A stretch of DNA of 64,000 nucleotides from CAZMGV01 sp964621525 [NCBI: uncultured bacterium] (GTDB taxonomy: Bacteria > JAGRBM01): assembly GCA_964621525.1 (NCBI GenBank), contig CAZUMS010000021.1:1-64000 (forward strand). The letters are read 5' to 3'. The notes under the pieces were generated by a model, which was not told the origin of the DNA, did no database searches, and saw only the letters and a program-made list of their open reading frames with translations. Every line of letters begins with the position of its first letter. Position 1 is the stretch's first letter. Below, piece by piece: positions 34,484-44,356 of the stretch. The position numbers and the translations under genes are program-made.

Positions 34484-36832
34484 GTGAACCGGCGAACTTA
34501 TTTATCCGCTTTTTCGTCCATCCTGATGCTCTCCGGGGCTGGATGCGCCACTCACACCCCTCCTCCGACCCTTGCCGAGCAGCAGGAAAGCCCGCGTCAG
34601 TGGGAAGAGATCGGCAAGAATCTGGCTCCGGCATCCGAATCTGCATCCGCAGCGGCCCCTGCCGCGGCGCCTGCCGGACCGGAGACCAAACCGGAGGTTT
34701 CCGCCGAACCGCCGGCCGCAGTGGCAGCGGCTGACGATCTCCCGGCCGAAGAAACCAAAAATGCCGAAACCGATCCGCTGGAATCGTTCCTCGAGGAAGG
34801 CCTCGAGGCCGTGGACGAGGTACCGGACGAAACTTCCGATCTCGAGGGCGCACCGGTCGCCGAACTCGGCGACCCGGATGCCGAAGTCCTGGACAAGGGC
34901 AGCATCGAGCTGCCGGCCGACGGGTTCTTCTCGAAGCACGACCCCGAACTGTCGGAAAAGCTGGGCGGCCTCACGGTGTTCAGGGGCTATCCGCGCGACG
35001 GCAGCACGCCGAAGAATTTCGTCCCGATTGTCTACAACAAGGCGGTCGAGAAATGGATCAGCTACTTCACGAGCTCCAAGGGCTCGGTCTACATGGAGCG
35101 CTGGCTGGCCCGCGAGAAGCGGTACGGCCCCCTGCTCCGTTCCATCCTGAAAGAGCGCGGACTCCCCGAAGAGATCGTTTTTCTCGCCATGATCGAGAGC
35201 GGTTTCAACGTGCGGGCCTATTCGACCGCCCGGGCTGTCGGCCTCTGGCAGTTCATTGCGGGAACCGGCAAGCGGTACGATCTCGCCATCAACTGGTGGG
35301 TGGACGAGCGGCGCGATCCCGTGCGCGCCACGCACGCCGCCGCGAGCTATCTGGACGAACTCTACACGGAATTCGACAGCTGGTACCTGGCCTTCGCCGC
35401 CTACAACACGGGCGAGGGGAAGATCCGCAAGGTGAAACGCCGCACCGGAGCCGACAGCTTCTGGGAGATGCGGACTATCCGGAGCAAGCGGCAGGGCCTC
35501 TTTCCCGAGACCCGCGAGTACGTCCCGAAATACATGGCGGCGGCGATCATCGCGCAGGCCCCCGAGAAGTTCGGCTTCAAGCACCTGCCGGTGGCCGAAG
35601 ACTTCGATTTTGACACCGTGACGGTGCCCGGAGGCACAAGCCTCTACCTCGCGGCGACGGCGGCCGAGTGCGACTACGAGGACATCAAGCGGCTGAACCC
35701 GCACCTCCTCCGCTGGTTCGTTCCGCCGAACGTTTCCCAGTACGAGATCCGCGTGCCCGCCGGGAAAGGCCCCGGCTTCATCGCCCGCTTCGACGAGCTG
35801 TCGCAGACCGAGGGCCTGGACGATTTCAAGCGCTACGAATGGGAGAAGGGCGACAACCTGCTCTCCGTCGCCTACCGGCACACCACGGACCCGGATGCCG
35901 TTGCGCTCATCAACGGCGGCCGCCGCGACTTCCGTGCCGGCGAAACGGTGAAGCTCCCGGTGCCGAAGTCGGTGGAGCCGCTCCCCCTGCCCAAGAACTG
36001 GAAGCACGCCTCGCGGCTCATGAAGCGCCACGATGCGGTGGAGCCCCACTGGGCCGCCGAGACCGGCCATGTGGTGGTCGGCAGGGAATCCCTGAAATCC
36101 ATCGCCCGTCAGTACGGCGTCACGACGAACGCCCTCCGGCTGTGGAACCGGCTGGACAAACGCGGCCGGGTGCGCGTCGGCGACGTGCTGACGATCTACA
36201 AGGCTTCGGGTGACGCCAAGGACATCGCCCTCGCCTCGACGACGACGCCGGAGTTCATCTCCTACCCGTCGAACGACAACGAACCTGTGAACCCGATCAA
36301 GGGCCTTACGGGCGAGGAAATCGGCGTCTATGGCGGGCGTGGCCGGCCGGAACCCTCGTCCTCGTCCTCGTCCTCGAAATCCGGCGGCAGGACAGCGGGC
36401 GCCGAACCCTCCACCCGCACGCACATGGTCCGGCGGGGCGAAAATGCCAGCGTCATCGCCCGCCGTTACGACCTGTCGATGGCCAGCCTGCGGAAGCTAA
36501 ACCCGGGCAAGAACCTCAGCCGGCTGCATGTGGGCGACCGGCTTGTGCTCCGGCCCTCCGCTCCAGCGGCCGCGAAATCCGCCGGCAAGGCCGAGACGAA
36601 AACCGCTTCAAAGAAAAATGCGGCCCCGAAAACCGCGTCCCGGGAAACCTCGTCGTCTGCCGCCGATTCGGAACGCCGCCATAAGGTGAAGAGCGGTGAG
36701 AACGCGACGAAGATCGCCCGCCGCTACGGCGTTTCGCTCCCCGAACTCCGCGAATGGAACCCGGGCGTCAATCTGAACCGGCTGAAGGCCGGCCAGACGC
36801 TGGTGGTCCGCGAACGGAACGGAAAGAGCTGA
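34484..36832 (+). CDS. MltD-like lytic transglycosylase with LysM repeats
   Basis: 782 residues from the GTG at 34484, which gives a lipoprotein signal (MLSGAGC); an upstream GTG at 34451 lacks that fit. A disordered acidic/Ala region (30-130) precedes the SLT catalytic domain (GLPEEIVFLAMIESGFN with the catalytic Glu, then VGLWQFIAGTGKRYDL and YLAFAAYNTGEGK). Four LysM repeats follow, the first divergent, the others starting HVVVGRESLKSIARQYGV, HMVRRGENASVIARRYDL and HKVKSGENATKIARRYGV. Anchored in the outer membrane, it would cleave peptidoglycan. Confidence 0.93.
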   Translation: MNRRTYLSAFSSILMLSGAGCATHTPPPTLAEQQESPRQWEEIGKNLAPASESASAAAPAAAPAGPETKPEVSAEPPAAVAAADDLPAEETKNAETDPLESFLEEGLEAVDEVPDETSDLEGAPVAELGDPDAEVLDKGSIELPADGFFSKHDPELSEKLGGLTVFRGYPRDGSTPKNFVPIVYNKAVEKWISYFTSSKGSVYMERWLAREKRYGPLLRSILKERGLPEEIVFLAMIESGFNVRAYSTARAVGLWQFIAGTGKRYDLAINWWVDERRDPVRATHAAASYLDELYTEFDSWYLAFAAYNTGEGKIRKVKRRTGADSFWEMRTIRSKRQGLFPETREYVPKYMAAAIIAQAPEKFGFKHLPVAEDFDFDTVTVPGGTSLYLAATAAECDYEDIKRLNPHLLRWFVPPNVSQYEIRVPAGKGPGFIARFDELSQTEGLDDFKRYEWEKGDNLLSVAYRHTTDPDAVALINGGRRDFRAGETVKLPVPKSVEPLPLPKNWKHASRLMKRHDAVEPHWAAETGHVVVGRESLKSIARQYGVTTNALRLWNRLDKRGRVRVGDVLTIYKASGDAKDIALASTTTPEFISYPSNDNEPVNPIKGLTGEEIGVYGGRGRPEPSSSSSSSKSGGRTAGAEPSTRTHMVRRGENASVIARRYDLSMASLRKLNPGKNLSRLHVGDRLVLRPSAPAAAKSAGKAETKTASKKNAAPKTASRETSSSAADSERRHKVKSGENATKIARRYGVSLPELREWNPGVNLNRLKAGQTLVVRERNGKS

Positions 36833-36851
36833 GCACCAGACGTACCAGGAC

Positions 36852-37499
36852 ATGCCGCCAGCCCTTGTCATCTGCGGCGCGTCCAATTCCGGCAAGACCA
36901 CGCTCGTCGTGGAACTGATCCGCAGGCTCACGGCCCGCGGCCTCAGGGTAGGTACTGTCAAGGCGGACGGCCACGGCAAGGCCGAGAGGGCGGTCGAGGG
37001 CAAGGACTCGACGCTCCACACAAGAGCCGGAGCGCGGCGGACCGTGCTGCTCTCCCCCGGCCTCGCCTCCACGTTCGAAACGCCGTCGCTCCAGCACGTT
37101 CATGCAGTCGACGAGCGGTTTGCGGACTGCGACCTCGTCCTGCTCGAAGGATTCAAGGATTCGCCGCTTCCGAAGATCGAGGCGGTGCGCCGGGAAACCG
37201 GCAGCCAGCCGCTGGTCCCCCTCAAGGAGCTCCGGGCGGTCTATGGCGATGTCCCGGTCGAGGGGATCCGGAATTTCCGGGACCCCTCCGAAGTGGAAAA
37301 ATTCATCCTGGACGAAATCCTGCCCGGCGGAAGCCGGACACCGGCAGTCGTCCTGCGGGTGAACGGGAAACGGATCCCCCTGAAGGAACATCTTCAGGAG
37401 ATCGTCGCGGGAGCCGTCTCGGGGACGATCGGCTCGCTGAAGGGCTGCGAAGACGCAGCCGTGATCGAACTGACCGTCCGCAAATCCGGAAACTCCTGA
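36852..37499 (+). CDS. mobB: Molybdopterin-guanine dinucleotide biosynthesis protein B
   Basis: 215 residues. Walker A GASNSGKTTLV (8-18), then VGTVKADGH and DLVLLEGFKDSPLPKIE are characteristic MobB segments. The C-terminal 60 residues are a less common extension, including a region of hydrophobic/charged mix (GGSRTPAVVLRVNGKR). MobB is a GTP-binding adaptor for molybdenum cofactor maturation. No mobA or molybdoenzyme genes are adjacent. A small hairpin (37498-37515) overlaps the stop. Confidence 0.88.
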   Translation: MPPALVICGASNSGKTTLVVELIRRLTARGLRVGTVKADGHGKAERAVEGKDSTLHTRAGARRTVLLSPGLASTFETPSLQHVHAVDERFADCDLVLLEGFKDSPLPKIEAVRRETGSQPLVPLKELRAVYGDVPVEGIRNFRDPSEVEKFILDEILPGGSRTPAVVLRVNGKRIPLKEHLQEIVAGAVSGTIGSLKGCEDAAVIELTVRKSGNS

Positions 37500-37515
37500 C
37501 GCCGGCTTCGGCGTC
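37498..37515 (+). terminator. Short hairpin at the mobB stop
   Basis: GACGCCG-GCTT-CGGCGTC is a 7-bp perfect stem overlapping the mobB stop codon. No T-run follows, so termination is uncertain. Confidence 0.35.
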
Positions 37516-37557
37516 AGCCAGACACAACCCATCCTCAGGAAAGGCGGTATCCAAACC

Positions 37558-38751
37558 GTGCGCAAGGTTATTCTGTACTCGCTGCTGCTCGTGGCCGGAC
37601 TTGTCCTGTCGCAGTTCCTTCCCTCGCTCGCCGGGGAGGCCGCCCCGGCTGTCGCCACGGCCGTCCGGCTGCTCACCATGACGGCACTCGGCTTCATCAT
37701 GATTCACGTGGGTTATGAGTTCGAGCTGGACCGCAAGAACCCCGGGAAATACGGCTGGGACTATGCGGTCGCCGCAACCGCCGCAGCGTTTCCCTGGCTC
37801 TTCTGCGCCGCCTACTTTGTGGCGGTCGTACCTCCGGCCGGAGACGCCGGTTCCAGTGTCTGGCAGGATGCACTCTTTGCCGCCCGCTTCGCCTCGCCCA
37901 CCTCGGCCGGCGTCCTGTTTTCCATGCTTGCGGCGGCGGGGCTTGCCTCGACCTGGATGTTCCGCAAGGCCCGCGTACTGGCCATCTTCGACGATCTCGA
38001 CACGATCCTGCTGATGATCCCGCTCAAGATCATGATGGTCGGATTCAAATGGCAGCTCGCAGTGATCGTGGCGGTCATCTTCCTCCTGCTCTGGATCGCC
38101 TGGAAGAAACTGCACAGCCTGAGGATCCCCCTCACCTGGCCCTGGGTGGCCGGCTATGCCGCCGGAATCACCGCCGTCTGCGAGGCGATCTACCTGGCCA
38201 GCAAGGTGATCGACCGGGTGGTCCCGATCCATCTCGAAGTCCTGCTGCCCGCCTTCGTCCTGGGCTGCATCATGGCAAGACCGGCAGGCACCGACCCCCA
38301 TGCACACGATGCCCGGCCCGGCCATGAGCTGGGTCCCGACGACCGGAGCGAGCAGACGGCTGCCGCCTGGATATCGGCCGCTTTCATGGTGCTGGTCGGC
38401 CTGTCGATGCCGCCCATCGTGACCGGTTCGTCGTCCGGAACGGACTGGGGGACTATCGGCGTCCACGTCCTTCTGATCACCCTGCTGTCGAACCTGGGCA
38501 AGATGTTCCCGGCGTTCTGCTACCGGGGCGAGGCGACGCTGCGCGAGCGTCTCGCTCTCTGCATCGGGATGTTCCCCCGCGGAGAAGTCGGGGCCGGAGT
38601 CCTCGTCGTGTCGATTTCCTACGGGATCGGAGGTGACATGATCACGGTGGCCGCCCTCTCGCTCGCCCTGAACCTGCTGATGACCGGCCTGTTCATTGCC
38701 GCTGTGAAGCGCCTGCTGAACTCTCCCGCGGGCGCTCCGGCCGTTACTTGA
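37558..38751 (+). CDS. CPA2-like cation/proton antiporter
   Basis: 397 residues from the GTG at 37558 with a good AGGAAAGGCGG ahead. About eleven to twelve membrane segments, beginning with a short N-terminal hydrophobic helix. Motifs such as VGYEFELDRKN, DDLDTILLMIPLKI and RGEVGAGVL match the Na+/H+ exchanger superfamily (Asp pair near the centre of the membrane). Exchanged ion unknown. Its 3' end overlaps the following gene's 3' end by 8 bases. Confidence 0.8.
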   Translation: MRKVILYSLLLVAGLVLSQFLPSLAGEAAPAVATAVRLLTMTALGFIMIHVGYEFELDRKNPGKYGWDYAVAATAAAFPWLFCAAYFVAVVPPAGDAGSSVWQDALFAARFASPTSAGVLFSMLAAAGLASTWMFRKARVLAIFDDLDTILLMIPLKIMMVGFKWQLAVIVAVIFLLLWIAWKKLHSLRIPLTWPWVAGYAAGITAVCEAIYLASKVIDRVVPIHLEVLLPAFVLGCIMARPAGTDPHAHDARPGHELGPDDRSEQTAAAWISAAFMVLVGLSMPPIVTGSSSGTDWGTIGVHVLLITLLSNLGKMFPAFCYRGEATLRERLALCIGMFPRGEVGAGVLVVSISYGIGGDMITVAALSLALNLLMTGLFIAAVKRLLNSPAGAPAVT

Positions 38752-40555
38752 CGTGGAGATACTCGAAGAGCAGTGCCTCTCCGTAGATCACGACCGTCAT
38801 CAGCACGAAAACCTCGAGGATCACCGGCGTCATCGCCCTGATCCACTGGAACGGGGTGTAGTGCTCGTCGATCTCCTTGCGGATGAACGAGTAGGCCACC
38901 ACCGACTGGGCCGAGCCGATGTGGGTCCAGCAGCCGCCCGCCGCGTACCCCGCGATCTGCGCCATGGCGAACAGGTGCAGGATCGCGATATCGAGACCGT
39001 GCAGGGCCCGGCTGGCGAAGTCGGCGACGACGTTGTTGTCCAGAATCGCCGAGAGGAACGCGGCCCCCGTGAACTGCACGTAGGCGATGTGCGACGCACC
39101 CCACTGCTCGATCCCCTGATGGAGGTATTCCGAGAGCTGGTCGAAGAACCCGGTCTTCTGCAGCAGCGTGATCGAGAAGAAAAGAGGGATCAGGAACAGG
39201 TACTCCTTGTATTCGTGGGCGGCGTCCATGAGCGCCAGACGGCGCATCTTCGGGATCGAAAAGATCCCCCCCAGCGCCACGAAGAAACCAGCAAATGAAG
39301 CGACGAACAGCGGGAACTCATGGTCGATGGCGTGCCAGACGAGGAACCCCACGAATGGAACGAAGGCTGCTCCGCCGATCCACTGGGCCCGGATTCTCAG
39401 ATGCTGCATCGTCCGCAACGTCCTCTGGATCTTCTGGATCCACTTGTCCTTGCTGTCCTCGGGATCGCCCTTCACCTGGTGCTGGTAGTGCTCGTCCAGT
39501 TCCCCGGCGAGATTTTCCGACACGTACGCTCCGAGAAGCTGGATGCGGATCTCTTTCGGAACGCCTTCATGGATCAGCGCCGCGCCGAGCGGTTCGCCCT
39601 TGTGGAGCCGTTTTTCCATGGCCGGATAGTGCGAACCGAGCACGTCCTTGTAGTTATCGACGAATTCCGTCGGGATCAGCACTTCGCCATGGCGGGTCGC
39701 CTGAAGGAACCGCACGTCGGCCGTGTGGAGATCCAGGATATCGAGCTCCGCCGTATCGACTTTCTTCCCCTGGAGGCGCTTCCTGAGGTTCCACATGATG
39801 ATCAGATAACTGCCGATCGCCACCGGGAGGCAGTACCGGAGGAAAAACACGTTATCGAGGTGAGGATGAAGGTTCGCCTTCATGATCAGGTTCGGCGGTT
39901 CGCCGTAGGCCAGCCACATGCCGCAGACGGTCGTGATGACCGTCGAGACGATCACGAAGAAAATGACTGCTTCGTCCTTCATCCGGGCGAGGAAGAGGAT
40001 CATGACGAGAATCCGGATCATCAGCCCGATCATGGAGACGCCGTCCAGGATGCCCGAGGCGAAGGAGACGACTCCCGTCAGGATCATCACGGTCGTCAGG
40101 ACGTTTCCGCTCGTCTTCCGGAGCACCCAGAAGCTGACCGATTCCAGCAGCCGGGTCTGTGCGATCACGGCGACGAACAGCGTAAGGCCGAGGATGAACA
40201 GCAGCGTGTCGGCGTGAATCAGCTCGTTCAGGCCTTCGAGCGTCAGCAGGTAGTGCTGGAAGAACCCCGTCGTGGCCGAAATGCCGCCGGCCTCGAACGA
40301 CTGGCGCAGGCCCGATTCCGGCCACCAGAGCGTCCAGAACGTGCAGAAAATGACCAGCCCCATGCCATAGGTGAGGGCGTTCTTGTCCAGCTGGTATTTG
40401 GCGGACCCGAGGGCAAACAGGCCGATGATCGTCAGGAAGACTTCGACCGCCACCACCCAGACAGGCATTACATAAAAACTGCTGCCGCCCAGAATCAGTA
40501 TCGATGCAACGCAGCAGCCGAGAAGAAACTTAACCGGTGAAAGCTGTACAATCAT
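38744..40555 (-). CDS. Putative Na+/H+ antiporter (Na_H_antiport_3-like)
   Basis: 603 residues with about thirteen membrane segments and a large cytoplasmic domain (about 270-400) rich in charges. LAYGEPPNLIMKANL and ILDNNVVADFASRAL are characteristic of the less-studied Na+/H+ antiporter family PF07399, typical also of Chlamydiae. It is unrelated to the convergent antiporter next door, so the pair is not a duplication. The gene has a long AT-poor intergenic region upstream (40556-40925) shared with the cyclase-like gene. Confidence 0.85.
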   Translation of the reverse strand: MIVQLSPVKFLLGCCVASILILGGSSFYVMPVWVVAVEVFLTIIGLFALGSAKYQLDKNALTYGMGLVIFCTFWTLWWPESGLRQSFEAGGISATTGFFQHYLLTLEGLNELIHADTLLFILGLTLFVAVIAQTRLLESVSFWVLRKTSGNVLTTVMILTGVVSFASGILDGVSMIGLMIRILVMILFLARMKDEAVIFFVIVSTVITTVCGMWLAYGEPPNLIMKANLHPHLDNVFFLRYCLPVAIGSYLIIMWNLRKRLQGKKVDTAELDILDLHTADVRFLQATRHGEVLIPTEFVDNYKDVLGSHYPAMEKRLHKGEPLGAALIHEGVPKEIRIQLLGAYVSENLAGELDEHYQHQVKGDPEDSKDKWIQKIQRTLRTMQHLRIRAQWIGGAAFVPFVGFLVWHAIDHEFPLFVASFAGFFVALGGIFSIPKMRRLALMDAAHEYKEYLFLIPLFFSITLLQKTGFFDQLSEYLHQGIEQWGASHIAYVQFTGAAFLSAILDNNVVADFASRALHGLDIAILHLFAMAQIAGYAAGGCWTHIGSAQSVVAYSFIRKEIDEHYTPFQWIRAMTPVILEVFVLMTVVIYGEALLFEYLHVK

Positions 40556-40925
40556 TTCCCATACTCACGGCACCAGCAGAACAGACAGTTTCCGCCCGGC
40601 GAACGGCCCCGGAATTCGCCGGCCGGAATTCATGCCTGAAGCTCTGGCACCTTATATTTAGATTCGGATCCTACCCCGTCCGGGAGAGAATTCTGCAAAC
40701 GATGTACCTGAAATCGCCCGCAAAATCCGCCTGATTACCTTCAGATTTGGCAGTTGCGGAGCCGAAACCGGATACTGTGCCTGTTTTGTCCGCTCTGCTG
40801 CCCGGAAATTACTCAGGAACAGCCTCAAACTCCCTTGGACCCGGCATCATGGGTCATTTAGACTCGCTTCCAAATCCGGATACTTACGGTCTGAAAGCGG
40901 ACACGGGGAGCGGACTCCAGAGTTC
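40556..40925. other. Divergent intergenic region
   Basis: 370 bases between the antiporter and the cyclase-like gene. GGAATTCGCCGGCCGGAATTC at 40612-40632 is a small partial palindrome; TTATATTTAGA near 40652 is locally AT-rich. I see no gene or riboswitch. It must hold promoters for both. Confidence 0.45.
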
Positions 40926-43289
40926 ATGCGGACGATTGCCGACTATTTCCGTCTCAATCCGGACACGGTCGCCCAGTTCCGGTACGTCCGTTCCCTTTAT
41001 TCCGCCCTCGTCGAGGTGTTCGGCGATCCGGACCGGGTGATCCCGATTCCGTCGAAAATCCGCTTCTCCGGCAGCGCCCATCATCAGTACGGCTTTCCCG
41101 TCGTGGCCAACCCCCGGCTCCGGGCGGCGCTCCAGGCCTACGCCGAGGAAGAGACCCGCTACCTTGCCAAGCACATCCTGAAGGCCCGGACCCGCGACCC
41201 CGGCCTGCGCATCGAGGCCGGACCCCGGATCGAAACCAAGACCGCCTATGAAAAGCTGCTCGGGCAGGTACTGGAAGCGGCGACCATCCACGGCGCGTCC
41301 TACCGGGCGCCGGAACTGTTCTGGCTCTACCACTCGGGTGACATCGCGATGGCCGTCGCCCTGTGCGGGAAAACCGTCGCATCGGTGGATACGGCTCTCG
41401 TCGGCTCGGACGGCGTCCACATCAAGTACCGCCTGCTTCGCGCCATCACGGGGCTCCTGCTGGACCTGATCCATGCCACGAACGCACGCATCGCGCTGGA
41501 CGCGAGTTTCGACCAGACCGCGACGGCCCCGCCGGTCGTGCAGATGCTGATGCGGAACACGCTGCTGCTGTCCAACCTGCCGGGACCGCTCACGCTCGGC
41601 GACGTGGACGACTACCTGGGCGGCGTCGTGCGCACGGATACCGCGAAGTTCCACCGGGAGCTGGACGCCCTCCGCCAGTACCTGCTCAAGGAATGCCGGT
41701 CGGACCCGCGGCTCTACGAAGCCGTCCGCTCCGCCCACCCCGAAGTAAAAAGCCCCGCCGATGTTTCCATGGACAGCGTGCTGATCGGCGAGCAGACGGG
41801 CCGCCTCGTCCAGCTCCAGAAAACCGGCGCGCCCCACCAGAACGTGCTCGGCATCCTCGCCCAGCTCCGGCCGCGGTTCGTCGAATACGAGATCGTCCAT
41901 CACCTGCGCACGCTCATGCTGGAGTGCGCCCGCAAGACCGAGGACACGGGCAAGACGTTCACCGAGAGAATCGTGCTCGAATCCGACCCCGCGCAGGTGA
42001 TCGACACGACCGACACCCGGGTGTTCGACTTCAACCGGCCGTCCATCGTGGAAAACCGGCTGGAACGGTTCGGGCTCGTCTACGACATCAACAACTTCAC
42101 GGCGACCTACTCCGACATCATCCGCCAGCACAGCTCCCTCAAGGAACGGCAGAGCGTCCGCCAGATGTACGCCTTCCAGCAGGTGATCTCGGGCCTCTCC
42201 GACCGGTTCGGAATCCGGTTCGAGAAGTTCCTGGGCGACGGGAGCTTCTTCACGAGCCGCCGGGCCGGAGACCTCGTGAACGCCGCGTCCGTCATCCAGG
42301 AAGCCTACGTGAAGGCCCGGCGGGACGGTTTCGTGTTCGACCGGGGCATCCGCATCGCGCTGAACCATAACCACTACTACGTGATCCCGCTCCAGTTCGA
42401 CGGCAGCATGGGGAGCTGGACCCACGACTATCTGGGTTCGGGGCTGATCGAGCTGACCCGCCTCACGACAGGCAAGACGCTCACGAACCTCCCCGAACTG
42501 AAAAACTGGCTCGTCGCCGCCGGTTATACCCCCGACGACGTGGACGCTTTCCTGAACCGGCCGTCGCAGGACGGCGGAGTCTCTCAGACCTCGGCCGTCC
42601 CGGCCGGAGCGGCGCGGGACTACTGGGTGGAGGTGACGCCCAAGGGCGAGCTCCGGAACGAGGGCATCGCCCTCACCACCGGCTTCCTCGACAGGCTCGC
42701 CCAGGAAGTGTCGCGAATGCCGCTCCTTTCGGTGCGGTACGGCGGCCTCGAATGGACCGGTTACAAGGCGGCCGACATCAACCGCTATCATGTATTCCGG
42801 TTCGCCGGCGTCGCCCGGCTCAAGGGACTCGAACCGATGCCCGTGGCCGAGATGGCCTCGCTCGAACCCGAGCACGCGGGACAGGCCTATGAAATCCTGA
42901 AACCCCGCGTCCGCGGCAACCTGCATGATCTCGTGCTCGGCTCGGCGAAAGCGGAAGACGAACCCGAGACCCCGGCGGACGAACCGGGCGAGACCACGGG
43001 CCCCATCACCGAGGTGAGCCTGCCGGAAGAAACGATCTGCTACTTCAGCTACCAGCCGGACGGCAGTGGTTCGCCGCTGTTTTATCTTGGCCGGGTGGGC
43101 CCCGGACGCAGGGGGCTCGTCAACGCCCTCAGCACGCCGCACGACCTCACCCGCATGGATCCCAAACGGCTGCTCGCCTTCTACACGTCGTTCGAACAGA
43201 ACCCGGAGCAGGAGAAAGAAACCGTCAGCTTCGAGAGCTACGGCGACGCCGCCCAGAACATCCGGACCGTACAGGTTGCCGCCGGGTGA
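40926..43289 (+). CDS. Large protein with class III cyclase-like domain, 787 aa
   Basis: No annotation-grade match for the whole. In the middle, YDINNFTATYSDI (Asp about 387) and KFLGDGSFFTSRRAGDLVNAA (Asp about 438), then GIRIALNHNHYYV and DYLGSGLIELTRLTTGK, follow the order of adenylate/guanylate cyclase catalytic motifs: first metal Asp, second metal Asp, and the VNxAxR-type segment. The transition-state Arg seems kept but the adjacent Asn is replaced. The N-terminal ~370 residues are helical and unrecognised; the ~250 C-terminal residues are also unrecognised. No signal peptide or membrane segment, so a cytoplasmic signalling enzyme or sensor is plausible. Confidence 0.7.
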   Translation: MRTIADYFRLNPDTVAQFRYVRSLYSALVEVFGDPDRVIPIPSKIRFSGSAHHQYGFPVVANPRLRAALQAYAEEETRYLAKHILKARTRDPGLRIEAGPRIETKTAYEKLLGQVLEAATIHGASYRAPELFWLYHSGDIAMAVALCGKTVASVDTALVGSDGVHIKYRLLRAITGLLLDLIHATNARIALDASFDQTATAPPVVQMLMRNTLLLSNLPGPLTLGDVDDYLGGVVRTDTAKFHRELDALRQYLLKECRSDPRLYEAVRSAHPEVKSPADVSMDSVLIGEQTGRLVQLQKTGAPHQNVLGILAQLRPRFVEYEIVHHLRTLMLECARKTEDTGKTFTERIVLESDPAQVIDTTDTRVFDFNRPSIVENRLERFGLVYDINNFTATYSDIIRQHSSLKERQSVRQMYAFQQVISGLSDRFGIRFEKFLGDGSFFTSRRAGDLVNAASVIQEAYVKARRDGFVFDRGIRIALNHNHYYVIPLQFDGSMGSWTHDYLGSGLIELTRLTTGKTLTNLPELKNWLVAAGYTPDDVDAFLNRPSQDGGVSQTSAVPAGAARDYWVEVTPKGELRNEGIALTTGFLDRLAQEVSRMPLLSVRYGGLEWTGYKAADINRYHVFRFAGVARLKGLEPMPVAEMASLEPEHAGQAYEILKPRVRGNLHDLVLGSAKAEDEPETPADEPGETTGPITEVSLPEETICYFSYQPDGSGSPLFYLGRVGPGRRGLVNALSTPHDLTRMDPKRLLAFYTSFEQNPEQEKETVSFESYGDAAQNIRTVQVAAG

Positions 43290-44294
43290 CTATTTCACCA
43301 GCACGGCCCGGTAGCGGGCCTTGTTCCGGCGGACATGGTCCAGCGCCTCGCTGGCCTGGCTCATGGGGAAGGATTCGGTCTTCGCCTTGATCCCGTGCCG
43401 GGCGGCGAACTCGAGCATTTCCCGGATCATCGCCCGGCTGCCGATGACGCTCCCCACAACGCCCTTCTGGCCGCCGAGCAGGGAACCGCCGGGGAACTTC
43501 AGATCTTCCCTCGGGGAACCCAGGATCACGAGCCGTCCGTTGGGCCGGAGCGCATCGAGGTACGCCGCCCAGTCGAGCGTGTGGTGGACGGTGTTGAGAA
43601 TCAGGTCGAACTGCCCCGTGCAGGCCCTCAGGGCTCCGGGCTCTGACGTGCTGACGAACCGTTTTGCCCCGAACGCCCTCGCCTCCGGCTCCTTGTCCTT
43701 GGAGGTCGAGAAGGCCGTCACCTCGAATCCCATGTCGCGGGCGAACTGGAGCGCCAGATGGCCGAGGCCGCCGATGCCGATGACGCCGACCCTCGTGTTG
43801 GGGCCGCGGGCGAGCCGCCGGAGCGGCGAGTAGACCGTGACGCCGCCGCAAAGGAGCGGAGCGGCGTTTTCCGGTTTCAGTTTCGCGGGGATGGCAAAGG
43901 CGAACCGGTGATCGCACCGCATCCGGTCGGCGAAACCGCCGAAGTGTCCGGCGGCGGTCGCCTGGCTCGCGTCGCAGAGGTTTTCCTCGCCCGAGACACA
44001 CCACTCGCACCGCATGCACGAGCCGCACTGCCAGCCCACACCGACCCGCATGCCCTTCTCGATGCCGGTGACGGCGGAACCCATAGCCTTCACCTTGCCG
44101 ATCACTTCATGCCCCGGGACGAGCGGGTACCGGTCCGTGCCCCAGTTGTTGTCCACGAGATGCACGTCGCTGTGGCAGATTCCGCAGTGCGTGACCTCGA
44201 TCTCGATCTCCTGCGGGCCGAGCGGGCCTTCCTCGTAGCTGAACGGCTCGAGCTTCCCCTTGGGCTTCATTGCGGCCCATGCCTGTATCGTCAT
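43290..44294 (-). CDS. Zinc-dependent alcohol dehydrogenase (NADP-type)
   Basis: 334 residues from the ATG at 44294. Medium-chain dehydrogenase/reductase: catalytic zinc ligands Cys37 (CGICHSD) and His62-Glu63 (GHE), structural zinc Cys at 93, 96, 99 and 107 with an extra Cys at 90. Rossmann motif GIGGLGHLALQFARD, then FSTSKDKE, whose Ser/Lys suggests NADP(H), as in the YahK/cinnamyl-type aldehyde reductases. Its stop abuts the stop of the cyclase-like gene with no gap. Confidence 0.93.
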   Translation of the reverse strand: MTIQAWAAMKPKGKLEPFSYEEGPLGPQEIEIEVTHCGICHSDVHLVDNNWGTDRYPLVPGHEVIGKVKAMGSAVTGIEKGMRVGVGWQCGSCMRCEWCVSGEENLCDASQATAAGHFGGFADRMRCDHRFAFAIPAKLKPENAAPLLCGGVTVYSPLRRLARGPNTRVGVIGIGGLGHLALQFARDMGFEVTAFSTSKDKEPEARAFGAKRFVSTSEPGALRACTGQFDLILNTVHHTLDWAAYLDALRPNGRLVILGSPREDLKFPGGSLLGGQKGVVGSVIGSRAMIREMLEFAARHGIKAKTESFPMSQASEALDHVRRNKARYRAVLVK

Positions 44295-44356
44295 TGGAAT
44301 TCCTCCGGCCCGGTTGCCGCCCACTCGAGGGAACAGCAACAATTTAAAGGATTCGC

